DNA from: Syntrophomonas sp.
Lineage (GTDB): Bacteria; Bacillota; Syntrophomonadia; Syntrophomonadales; Syntrophomonadaceae
Assembly: GCA_016841245.1 (NCBI GenBank)
Contig: JAENZN010000019.1
Location: 20,921 to 84,920, forward strand
DNA: 64,000 bases
Direction of reading: 5' to 3'
The position numbers and the translations under genes were made by a program. Positions 21,113 to 28,705 of the stretch are shown here, piece after piece. The notes under the pieces are model-generated. The model worked only from the letters and a program-made list of their open reading frames with translations. It made no database searches and had not been told where the DNA came from. Each line of letters begins with the position of its first letter. Position 1 is the stretch's first letter.

Positions 21113-24100
21113 ATGAACGATAAGGACTTATCCAATGAATATTTGCTTGACAGTCTAAAGGAAAGAGCCAAGGAGCTTAATTGTCTTTACAAGGTTGATG
21201 AAATCTTAAATAATCGAAGATTGTCTCTTCCGGATATATTCAGGGAACTGGTGCGAATTATTCCTTCTGGTTGGCAGTTCCCTGAGGTATGTAAAGCAAG
21301 AATAATATATGACCACCAGAGTTATCAAACTAACGGCTTTCAAAGCTCGCCCTATTCAATTTACGCCAATATTAAGCGGGATGACAAAGAGATAGGGCAA
21401 GTTGAGGTTGTCTATATTAGCGAAGTTGCCCGCAGCGCAGAAGGCTATTTTCTGGAGAAAGAGCTGAAGCTCATCAAGACTATTGCAGATCGTATCGGAC
21501 ATACCATACTTCAGCGTGATGTTGAACCGGTTTTACGTGAATGGACGCTTAATAAAAGCCAAGGGCGAAGTACTGTCACTGAATGGATGTTGATTATTGA
21601 CCTGGTCAGCAGAACCAATCAGCGCATGCTCCTGCACCTTTGCCGTAAAATGATAAATTATCTTTGTATGAGCGGAGTTAAGGAAGCGGAAGAAGTGCTC
21701 TGGGCTTTCAGCAATGACTCAAATAATTTCTTCGAACCAGGAGAGACCAACAGCCCCAGCGAAAGATTTGTTTTGGGGAATATTGCTAGCATTCAGGAAA
21801 AAACGTATAAGATAGCATCTCATCACTTAAGCGACACTGAAATTTCGATTCGCTTGAAAAACTGGATTCAAGAAGAAAAGGTTTATCCGCTTATAAAGGC
21901 GGTAGATCGTTTGGACGCCTCAGTAAAAGAAATTGTCAAAGTAATTACACGCCGGAATTATTCCATCGGGGATACCAGCATGAGCTACTCCCCGATGGGA
22001 CACTGGCTGGTAGTTGCTTTGATTCAGCGTTTTCTATCCGATAATTATGATTATATTAATGTGGGTCGCCATCATATTGAGATTAGTGATTTCTACAAAA
22101 TTGCCAGCCGTTTAATCTTTCCCGAAGGAAGTCATGGCAAAATCGGGGGGAAGGGCGCGGGACTATTTTTAGCGCAGCAGATACTAGCCCGTGCCAGCGA
22201 AGATATACCTGCTCTACAAAATATCAAAGTCCCCAAAACCTGGTACATAACTACCGACGAGATTAAAGAATTCCTGTATTACAATAATCTTGAGGAATTA
22301 AACACTCAGAAATATAAAGAAATGTTTGAAATACGAATAGACTACCCTAACATTATTCAGCTTCTAAAGAATTGTGATTTTCCGGAAGGAATTGTTAAGA
22401 GCCTTTCAATGGCACTGGATGATTTTGGGGATTCTCCGTTAATCGTAAGAAGTTCAAGCATTCTAGAAGATCAAATGGGATCAGCATTCTCAGGCAAATA
22501 TAAGAGCCTGTTTCTGCTTAATCAGGGTAGCAAACAACAGCGCTTGGAAGCACTTATGGATGCAATTGGAGAAGTATATGCTTCCCTCTATAGTCCTGAC
22601 TCAATTCAATATCGTTCCGAGAGAAATATGTTGGATTCTAAGGAAGAAATGGGAATAATGATACAGGAAGTTGTCGGAAGCAAAATAGGACCTTATTTCA
22701 TGCCACTTTTTGCCGGGGTAGCCTTCAGTAGCAATGAATTTCGCTGGTCACCACGGATTAAACGCGAAGATGGCCTGGTGCGACTAGTTATGGGGTTGGG
22801 AACCCGAGCAGTTGACCGGGTAGGAGATGATTTCCCAATATTGGTTTCTCCTGGGCAACCAGGTTTGCGGGTTAATATGATTCCAGAGGAGGTTAAACGT
22901 TATTCTCCAAAGAAAATGGATGTACTGAATTTTGATCAGAATAGCTTTGATACCATTGATATTGCGGGCTTCCTCAGACAATACGGACATGAAATTCCCA
23001 ATATTCAACAAGTTGTATCTATTTATTGTTCGGACTATATTAAGAAACCTCTCGCCTTTGATATTGATTTTGAAAAAGATGATCTGCTGGTCACTTTTGA
23101 TGGGCTGTTTAACGATACGACCTTTATCAAGCAAATCAATATGATACAATCTATACTGGAAGATAAAATGGGAACGCCTGTCGATATAGAATTCGCTGTA
23201 GACGGGAATGACTTTTATCTGCTCCAATGCCGGCCTCAGAGTTTTCGTCCTGAAACCAGCCCAGCCGCTATTCCCAAAGACCTGCCATCCAGCGACATTT
23301 TATTTTCTGCCCGGCGCTATATAATGAATGGCACGATTAATGATATCTCCCACATAGTCTATGTAAATCCCGAGGCTTACGATGAATTGGATAAGCTGGA
23401 TGACCTGCTCAAAGTTGGTAAAGCAATAGGTCTGCTTAATTTGATACTTCCCCGACAGCGCTTCGTACTGCTAGGACCTGGCCGTTGGGGTAGCCGAGGA
23501 GATATTAAACTGGGGGTACAGGTAAGTTATTCAGATATATACAATACCGCCGCTTTAATTGAGATTGCTCGCAAAAAATCGAATTATGTGCCGGAGCTTT
23601 CGTTCGGAACACATTTTTTTCAGGATCTGGTGGAATCAAATATTCGGTATCTGCCACTTTATCCAGATGACAAGGATGTCATTTTTAATGAGATCTTTCT
23701 AAAGAAATCGCTCAATATATTGGAAATGCTACTCCCTGACCTGGCTTACTTGCAAGATGTCATCCGAGTTATAGACATTCCCGGAGTCCGTGGGGGAGAC
23801 GTTATGCAAATATCTATGAACGCCGATTTAGATGAAGCTCTGGCCTATTTAACCAAGCCTTCGGGGGAAAACAGACTGGACCACCTGAAGCCCAAGCAAA
23901 TCGAGCAGGAACTTCAGCCTGGCAAGGTCTATGATGACCGATTTTGGCGCTGGCGGTATTATATGGCAGAACGGATTGCAGAAAGACTTGATATGGAATA
24001 TTACGGTATCAATGGGATATATGTTTTCGGCAGCACTAATAACGGTTTGGCAGGACCCGGCAGCGACATTGATTTGCTTGTCCACTTCCATGGAAATGAG

Positions 24101-24301
24101 CAGCAACGCCAGGAATTACTGAGCTTCTTAAACGGCTGGAGTTCAAGTCTGGCAGAGATGAATTACTTGAAAACCGGTTATGTATCAGAAGGCTTGCTGG
24201 ATATCCACATAGTAACGGATGAAGATATTGCTCAAAACAATTCATTTGCTATGAAAATTGGCGCTATAACCGACCCCGCCGAGCCACTGAGACTGAAATA
24301 A
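21113..24301 (+). CDS. PEP/pyruvate-binding domain protein with C-terminal nucleotidyltransferase domain
   Basis: A 1062-residue protein. The N-terminal 140 residues resemble a GAF-like sensor found in this family. A PPDK_N/PEP-synthase type ATP-binding domain follows from about 340 to 710 (GGKGAGLFLA near 344, SPLIVRSSSILED near 441, LLQCRPQS). A conserved middle part contains LLGPGRWGSRGDIKLG, and a Pol-beta-type nucleotidyltransferase motif FGSTNNGLAGPGSDIDLLV lies near 970-990. The phosphohistidine swivel and PEP-utilising barrel of true PEP synthase are not seen, so it is probably not PpsA. It starts 48 bp after gdhA and may be co-transcribed. Function unknown. Confidence 0.75.
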   Translation: MNDKDLSNEYLLDSLKERAKELNCLYKVDEILNNRRLSLPDIFRELVRIIPSGWQFPEVCKARIIYDHQSYQTNGFQSSPYSIYANIKRDDKEIGQVEVVYISEVARSAEGYFLEKELKLIKTIADRIGHTILQRDVEPVLREWTLNKSQGRSTVTEWMLIIDLVSRTNQRMLLHLCRKMINYLCMSGVKEAEEVLWAFSNDSNNFFEPGETNSPSERFVLGNIASIQEKTYKIASHHLSDTEISIRLKNWIQEEKVYPLIKAVDRLDASVKEIVKVITRRNYSIGDTSMSYSPMGHWLVVALIQRFLSDNYDYINVGRHHIEISDFYKIASRLIFPEGSHGKIGGKGAGLFLAQQILARASEDIPALQNIKVPKTWYITTDEIKEFLYYNNLEELNTQKYKEMFEIRIDYPNIIQLLKNCDFPEGIVKSLSMALDDFGDSPLIVRSSSILEDQMGSAFSGKYKSLFLLNQGSKQQRLEALMDAIGEVYASLYSPDSIQYRSERNMLDSKEEMGIMIQEVVGSKIGPYFMPLFAGVAFSSNEFRWSPRIKREDGLVRLVMGLGTRAVDRVGDDFPILVSPGQPGLRVNMIPEEVKRYSPKKMDVLNFDQNSFDTIDIAGFLRQYGHEIPNIQQVVSIYCSDYIKKPLAFDIDFEKDDLLVTFDGLFNDTTFIKQINMIQSILEDKMGTPVDIEFAVDGNDFYLLQCRPQSFRPETSPAAIPKDLPSSDILFSARRYIMNGTINDISHIVYVNPEAYDELDKLDDLLKVGKAIGLLNLILPRQRFVLLGPGRWGSRGDIKLGVQVSYSDIYNTAALIEIARKKSNYVPELSFGTHFFQDLVESNIRYLPLYPDDKDVIFNEIFLKKSLNILEMLLPDLAYLQDVIRVIDIPGVRGGDVMQISMNADLDEALAYLTKPSGENRLDHLKPKQIEQELQPGKVYDDRFWRWRYYMAERIAERLDMEYYGINGIYVFGSTNNGLAGPGSDIDLLVHFHGNEQQRQELLSFLNGWSSSLAEMNYLKTGYVSEGLLDIHIVTDEDIAQNNSFAMKIGAITDPAEPLRLK

Positions 24302-24444
24302 ACCAATAAACCAAGCATTCCTGTAATGAAGTAGAAGGGCTTTGAAAGAGAATAAAAATCCTGGTATAAAGAAGTAGCTGTCCTAGAGCAGATAAGTTGC
24401 ACAAATGGGATCGTACTAAATCTAAATACCAGAAGGTCTGACCG

Positions 24445-24633
24445 ATGAAAAAGAAAACCATTAAAAAGCCGGTTACTGCCAAAACTCTAGTTGTAGGTAT
24501 TGCCAAGTATACTCACTGGGTACAAATAATGCTAAATGGTGAGTTAGCAGGCAAAGCCTTCTCAGTTCATAATAGCAAAGAGAGTTTTGAAAACCTAGTA
24601 GAAACTATTAATATTTCGGACGCAGTCTGTTAA
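24445..24633 (+). pseudogene. Remnant of an IS110-family transposase N-terminus
   Basis: A 62-codon ORF whose sequence (KPVTAKTLVVGIAKYTHW, then an NGE...GKAFSVHNSKESFE pattern) resembles the start of IS110-type DEDD transposases, where VVGID(I/V)AK...H is expected. The catalytic Asp position after GI appears deleted and the protein stops before the rest of the RuvC-like domain. I therefore read it as a dead fragment rather than a gene. An independent small protein is the alternative. Recognition is from memory of the family pattern. Confidence 0.5.
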
Positions 24634-24936
24634 TCAGCTAATGAATGACCGGCTATAACATAAATCACGACCAACGGGAGTATAAATTGTCCCCCGGAGG
24701 GTTTCGAGGTGACAAAGTACTGTGCTCGCCTTCTCCCAAGCAATTAATATTATGTCAACAGTGAAAGTGGATTTAATTATATTATGCGCTGCGGAGCTAT
24801 TTACCAAGAGATAATTGGCAGATATAGGAACCTTTCTCTGATTGCGGGTATATACATATATTACATATTAAATAACAAAGCGGTAGATATAGATAATATT
24901 ACAAGTGATATATATTTTACCGGCAGGAGGGATGGC
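24634..24936. other. 303-bp gap without a recognisable gene
   Basis: Follows the IS110-like remnant and precedes a small membrane protein. An open frame from 24784 runs into the next gene but lacks a ribosome site. I see no terminator or promoter I would defend; part of it may be degraded insertion-sequence DNA. Confidence 0.4.
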
Positions 24937-25287
24937 ATGAATTCGCTTATCAAATATACGAAAAGACCCAGGATAAGTCCGGAATTCTATAATAGTCCCT
25001 ATACCTTCAGCTTCAAAGACTTGTTAGCCATATTTTTTACCCTGGGGTTCTTCTACGCCTGTTACAAGGCATTAACTCAATCTCAAGCGTTAGAACTGGT
25101 TAAAACCATTGCTTACCTGATGGCAATAATACTGGGCGGATATTTTGGACATGAGATAACTGCGGCAATAATTCAGGAAAAATATAAGACCAACACGTCG
25201 GCTTATAGCAGTAATTACATCTATGAAGGCCAGTTGACAAATAACAAGCAGGAAAGTGGAGAATCGGGCAGTGAAGCTCACATTTAA
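24937..25287 (+). CDS. Small two-helix membrane protein of unknown function
   Basis: A 116-residue protein with two hydrophobic segments (about 28-44 and 54-74) and a polar, Ser/Asn/Glu-rich C-terminal tail. The start at 24937 is supported by AGGAGGG about 6 bases upstream; a longer in-frame ORF from 24784 has no such site. No family recognised. It converges on the antiporter gene. Confidence 0.65.
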   Translation: MNSLIKYTKRPRISPEFYNSPYTFSFKDLLAIFFTLGFFYACYKALTQSQALELVKTIAYLMAIILGGYFGHEITAAIIQEKYKTNTSAYSSNYIYEGQLTNNKQESGESGSEAHI

Positions 25288-25334
25288 CTTATTTTTAAGG
25301 CCGGCAGCAGGTGAGTCGAGGAAAGTTCCTTGAC

Positions 25335-26846
25335 TCATTCATCCCGGGTTTTCTGATGGAGGGCATCCAGCTTATCGTCTATCCTGGCACTTAGTACCTG
25401 TAAATCTCGATCATCGATCATGCCCCGGCGCACAGCTTCCTGCAGGGCGCTTTTCTCGGTCTGCAAAGCCTGGATGCGGGCCTTATTTTCCAGGTTCATA
25501 CTTAAAATTATTTCGTTCTGGTTCATGGTTTCCAGAAGCTGTTCGATATCGTCCAGCCGATCACTATATTCTTTATACAGAACATCATAGCTGCTGGAAG
25601 ATATTGATTTATTATTTCTTAAGCGCTGCAGTTCCTTGACCGCTGCTTCACCGGCCAGCAACTGGCTGACCAGGCGGCCATATTCAGCCATCAGGCTGCC
25701 CTGGTTAGCCAGACCCAGGCTTCTGATCAAAGGCTTAATACTTAGGCCCTGTATCAGCAGGGAGAATAAGACTACCCCAAAGGTAATCAACAGCAGTTCG
25801 GAACGATACGGAAAATTGGTTCCCAATCCCAGTACCAGAGCCATGGGAATCGCACCTCGCAGTCCGCCCCAGAACAGCACATGCTGCCAGTTGAAAGGAA
25901 TATCTCCTTTAAGTCTGTTTACCAGTGGGGACAAAAGGTATACAGCGGCTGCCCTTCCGACCAAAACCGCAAGGATAGCCAGTAATATGTCTGTTCCCCG
26001 TATAGACAAATCTATCAGGGCAACCTCAAAACCAACCAGTAAAAACACAACTGAATTGACCGCAAAAGCCAGATACTCCCAGAAAGAATTAACTGCCAGC
26101 CGGGTGGATGGTGACATACCGGTTCTCATACCATAGCTGCCCATCACCAGCCCGGCGGACACCACTGCTATTACTCCTGATACATGCAGAGTCTCTGCGC
26201 TCAAGTATGCGCCAAACGCTGCTACGGTGGTCAGCATGATTTCAAACAAATGGTCGTTAAATTCCCGGGTCAATCGAGAGGCTGCAAAACCGATACCTCC
26301 GCCTACCAGTACTCCGCCCAAAACCACCATAAGAAACGATTGAATCCCACCCAACATGGAGATTTCCTGGCCGGAAGCATAATTTACCAGCAGAGTAAAT
26401 AGTACTATAGCCACCCCATCGTTGAACAGGCTTTCAGATTCCATAATCAGGGATAAACGCTTACCTACTCCTAATTCCCTGAAAATTGCAATGACCGATA
26501 TTGGGTCGGTGGGAGATATCAACGCTCCAAATACCAGACCTACAGCCAGTGGGAGGTTAAGCAGCCAGGATACGGCATACCCTACTACCAGAGCAGAGAT
26601 CAGAGTTCCAGCCAGGGCAAAAATGCTAATAGGGAGAGCATTTTCTTTTAGAAGCCGGGCCCGAATGTTTATGGCCGATTCAAACAAAAGAGGGGGCAGA
26701 AAAACAGTAAACAAAATGTGCGGCTCCAGCTCTATTTGTGGCAGGACATGAAAAGGCGCGACGATTAAACCGGTAATAACCAGGGCCAGAGCATAAGGTA
26801 TTCTAATAAAACGTCCGATCATCGCCACCATAGTAGCTATGACCAT
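25335..26846 (-). CDS. CPA1-family Na+/H+ antiporter
   Basis: A 503-residue cation:proton antiporter with about 12 membrane segments up to residue 400 and a cytoplasmic coiled-coil tail. Diagnostic stretches are ISPTDPISVIAIFRELGVGKRLSLI, ESLFNDGVAIVLF (the ND pair of the CPA1 ion site) and FWGGLRGAIPMALVLG. The frame stays open about 22 codons upstream of the ATG at 26846 with hydrophobic, antiporter-like residues but without ATG, GTG or TTG. The true start may therefore be an ATT near 26890, or the N-terminus may be slightly shortened. Confidence 0.88.
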   Translation of the reverse strand: MVIATMVAMIGRFIRIPYALALVITGLIVAPFHVLPQIELEPHILFTVFLPPLLFESAINIRARLLKENALPISIFALAGTLISALVVGYAVSWLLNLPLAVGLVFGALISPTDPISVIAIFRELGVGKRLSLIMESESLFNDGVAIVLFTLLVNYASGQEISMLGGIQSFLMVVLGGVLVGGGIGFAASRLTREFNDHLFEIMLTTVAAFGAYLSAETLHVSGVIAVVSAGLVMGSYGMRTGMSPSTRLAVNSFWEYLAFAVNSVVFLLVGFEVALIDLSIRGTDILLAILAVLVGRAAAVYLLSPLVNRLKGDIPFNWQHVLFWGGLRGAIPMALVLGLGTNFPYRSELLLITFGVVLFSLLIQGLSIKPLIRSLGLANQGSLMAEYGRLVSQLLAGEAAVKELQRLRNNKSISSSSYDVLYKEYSDRLDDIEQLLETMNQNEIILSMNLENKARIQALQTEKSALQEAVRRGMIDDRDLQVLSARIDDKLDALHQKTRDE

Positions 26847-27104
26847 TAGCCAGAAGAAGGTTGTGAAATTAAAAGCACCAGTCTCAGCAATCGAGAAAAT
26901 AAAAATATTGAGTCACTTCCCTATAATTTTGTATCGTTAATTATCCCATATCATTAATATACAGATAATACGGAAAAAATGCGAGCATGGCAAGAGGCAG
27001 AGATGAAGCTTTGGTTTTATTGATTGGAAATAGAAAATACAGGTTTCTGCAATAATTAGAAAAAAGACGCGAGGTGCCAGTGTCCCGGTTGTGGAGAAAT
27101 CAAA

Positions 27105-27326
27105 TTAGTTGTTCTTATTTTGGATATCATTAATTTTATTCAAATCTTTTTTTAAATCATTTATTGACTCCAAAATATAAAGTGTACAAGTTATGATTGT
27201 ACCCAAAATAATGCATATAGCAATACAGGTGAAATCAGAAATACCTAGTAAATCTGTAATAACGCCCATAAAAATTAAAAAAACTAAGGATGCCAAAACT
27301 CCATATAAAAAATACGAGTACCGCAT
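27105..27326 (-). CDS. Small membrane protein with coiled tail, unknown
   Basis: A 73-residue hypothetical protein with two hydrophobic segments (about 5-22 and 30-50) and a short charged, Lys/Asp/Asn-rich tail that could coil. The ATG at 27326 is preceded by GAGGGGGGGG, a purine-rich ribosome site about 7 bases away containing a nine-G tract; slippage in that tract could affect expression. An in-frame ATG at 27362 lacks a site. No family recognised. Confidence 0.55.
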   Translation of the reverse strand: MRYSYFLYGVLASLVFLIFMGVITDLLGISDFTCIAICIILGTIITCTLYILESINDLKKDLNKINDIQNKNN

Positions 27327-27457
27327 AGTTAGCCCCCCCCCTCTTGTAAAGCTATTACTCATCTTACCATATAAAAAGTCCTTTAAAAATATGGACTATT
27401 CATGAATAGTCATATTATTAATCTCACAAAATTCTACAAATGGTAAACGGAGGAGGG

Positions 27458-27680
27458 ATTGTTATAAATAAAATTTTGAATTTTATGATTATTGGGCAAA
27501 AAAAGCAAGTGGCACATTTTAGGTGCAAGCGGTCAAGTTCCTGAATTTGCAGTTTGGGCTTCTTATGGACATACAACAATAATAGGTTCACCTTCACTTT
27601 CTTTCCCTGGTGGTCTTTCCATAAGTTTTGGGCCACATACTTCCGAACAAGATTCTTTTTATGACTATGCGAATCTCTAA
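27458..27680 (+). pseudogene. Possible frameshifted small ORF
   Basis: A strong GGAGGAGGG at 27449-27457 is followed by an open frame whose in-frame ATG is at 27485. Reading stops early unless a +1 shift occurs at the GGGCAAAAAAAGC run near 27495. After that shift, 60 further codons stay open to 27680, with a Gly/Ser/Pro-rich sequence including HILGASGQVPEFAVWASYGH. No family recognised. It may be a gene broken by one base, a sequencing error, or chance. Confidence 0.3.
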
Positions 27681-27734
27681 ATAGAAAATTGAGATTAAGA
27701 ATTATAGAACGAAGTGTTTCCTTAAGAAGTAATT

Positions 27735-27769
27735 TTTAATCTAACACAAAAAAGTTGTGTTAGATTAAA
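27735..27769. other. 15-bp-arm hairpin
   Basis: Perfect inverted repeat, arms 27735-27749 and 27755-27769 with a 5-base loop. AT-rich and not followed by a T-run on either strand, so not a standard terminator. Confidence 0.6.
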
Positions 27770-27777
27770 TGTATAAA

Positions 27778-27810
27778 ACACCTGTAATTTGGAATTACAG
27801 GTGTTTTTGG
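27778..27810 (+). terminator. Strong terminator-like hairpin directly before the group II intron fragment
   Basis: Arms ACACCTGTAATT (27778-27789) and AATTACAGGTGT (27793-27804), three-base loop, then a T-run. The intron-like sequence starts about 8 bases later, the position favoured by terminator-targeting group II introns. Confidence 0.8.
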
Positions 27811-27811
27811 G

Positions 27812-27930
27812 GTGCGCTCGGCATGGGCGCAGTCTAATGGGTGAAAGTTCCTGGCGCGGATTGATAGTGTCAAGCACCTAGCCAAGGCAAGGGCGTCCAT
27901 CGTGAGGTACATCGTGAGGTGGAATCTGGA
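27812..27930 (+). mobile_element. Truncated 5' end of a group II intron
   Basis: The stretch starting GTGCGCTCGGCATGGGCGCA, followed by GTCTAATGGGTGAAAGT, CAAGCACCTAGCCAAGGCAA and CATCGTGAGGTGGAATCTG, matches the conserved start of domain I of many clostridial group II introns as I remember them. Only about 115 nt remain; the sequence breaks into a REP-like palindrome at 27932. The segment CATCGTGAGGT appears twice (about 27899 and 27911), a small internal duplication. No reverse transcriptase is present in the window. Confidence 0.6.
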
Positions 27931-27931
27931 G

Positions 27932-27959
27932 GTGGACAAGAGAACCGTCCCCTTGTCCA
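27932..27959. repeat. REP-like palindrome, solitary copy
   Basis: Matches 41765-41793 base for base apart from the last position: a GTGGACAAG arm, an inner AGAACCGTCCC, and a CTTGTCCA arm. It abuts the truncated intron. It belongs to the same family as the palindromes bracketing the Y1 transposase at 40929-41726. Confidence 0.85.
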
Positions 27960-28205
27960 TAAATGTAAGATTTTACCTGCAGGTATAATGAAGTAATGAG
28001 CATGTTAAAGAAATATAAAGAAAAATGATAATATTCACTTGTGCCAGGCATTTTTGATACTTGAATCGACTTGTAGTAAGAGAATAATTGTAACATAATA
28101 ATACTTGGTAATTGCAAGAGCAAAATACAATTATTTGATTAATGAGTTAAGGTTGGCAAAGGAGCCGCAGGAAATAGTCCTGCGGATTTTGTATTTAAGG
28201 TGAAG

Positions 28206-28262
28206 ATGCCTGAAAAATCAGCTTTTGTTGTAGAGAATCTTGCTGCTGCGAAAGAAAAATAA
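28206..28262 (+). CDS. 18-residue mini-ORF, cassette copy 1
   Basis: Encodes MPEKSAFVVENLAAAKEK, preceded by AAGGTG with proper spacing and followed within 25 bases by a terminator. I do not recognise the peptide. Expression as a peptide is inferred only from the ribosome site and the retention of the frame in the second copy. Confidence 0.45.
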   Translation: MPEKSAFVVENLAAAKEK

Positions 28263-28282
28263 AAACAAAAAATAACGGCAAT

Positions 28283-28317
28283 GAAGCCTGTGGGGATTTC
28301 CCGACAGGCTTTTTTTA
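28283..28317 (+). terminator. Terminator of cassette copy 1
   Basis: Arms AAGCCTGT and ACAGGCTT with an inner GGG/CCC, then a seven-T run. Confidence 0.85.
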
Positions 28318-28375
28318 TTGAAGGCAAAGGAGCCCGCAGGAAAATAGTCCTGCGGATTTTGTATTTAAGGTGAAG

Positions 28376-28432
28376 ATGCCTGAAACATCAGCTTTTGTTG
28401 TAGAAAATCTTGCTGCTGAGAAAGATAAATAA
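28376..28432 (+). CDS. 18-residue mini-ORF, cassette copy 2
   Basis: Encodes MPETSAFVVENLAAEKDK. Relative to copy 1 there are four base changes: K4T, a silent GAG/GAA, A15E and E17D. Length, ribosome site and stop are kept. Unknown function. Confidence 0.45.
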   Translation: MPETSAFVVENLAAEKDK

Positions 28433-28453
28433 AACCAAAAAATAATGGCAATG

Positions 28454-28485
28454 AAGCCTGTGGGGATTTCCCGACAGGCTTTTTA
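28454..28485 (+). terminator. Terminator of cassette copy 2
   Basis: Same stem as copy 1 (AAGCCTGT/ACAGGCTT) followed by TTTTT. Confidence 0.85.
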
Positions 28486-28500
28486 TATTGAAGGCAAAGG

Positions 28501-28530
28501 AGCCTGCAGATAACAAACTGCAGGCTTTTA
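28501..28530 (+). terminator. Third terminator hairpin
   Basis: Arms AGCCTGCAG (28501-28509) and CTGCAGGCT (28518-28526) followed by TTTTA. It resembles a fusion of the first and last hairpins of the cassette, as if a third unit had collapsed. Confidence 0.75.
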
Positions 28531-28591
28531 TTAATAAGGAGATAGCTAGCTCATAGCTGTTTTCAGATTCCAGTAATAATAAACATTAGAG

Positions 28592-28705
28592 TTGGATAAG
28601 GAAGTGATTGATATTAATGATGACATAGTAGATAAACTTCAAAAACTAACATCAGCTCAGGAAGTAAAACTATTGAGGGGAGAAAGTCGTTATGGAACAA
28701 AGTAA
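28592..28705 (+). CDS. 37-residue ORF overlapping the permease start
   Basis: A TTG-started open frame of 37 codons (core VIDINDDIVDKLQKL) ending with TAA 14 bases inside the permease gene. Its composition is protein-like and the overlap would allow coupled translation or attenuation of the permease. The upstream ribosome site is weak (ATTAGAG), so it could also be chance. Too short for most gene callers. Confidence 0.35.
   Translation: MDKEVIDINDDIVDKLQKLTSAQEVKLLRGESRYGTK

Larger units (their letters stand above)
28155..28492 (+). repeat. Two tandem 168-170 bp cassettes (hairpin, mini-ORF, terminator)
   Basis: Unit 1 is 28155-28322 and unit 2 is 28323-28492; a third unit begins at 28493 but keeps only the leading GGCAAAGGAG and a terminator. 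Each full unit has a CCGCAGGA/TCCTGCGG hairpin (28165-28185, 28333-28355), an AAGGTGAAG ribosome site, an 18-codon ORF and a T-tailed hairpin. The copies differ by scattered substitutions but keep the ORF, its stop and both hairpins. Confidence 0.8.

Noticed and set aside
21113..24301. Calling this PEP synthase (ppsA)
   Set aside because: The phosphohistidine and PEP-binding domains are not visible and a nucleotidyltransferase tail is present.
19420..24325. Shared 15-mer CAAGCATTCCTGTAA near 19418 and 24311
   Set aside because: Too short and unsupported by flanking similarity to call a repeat element.
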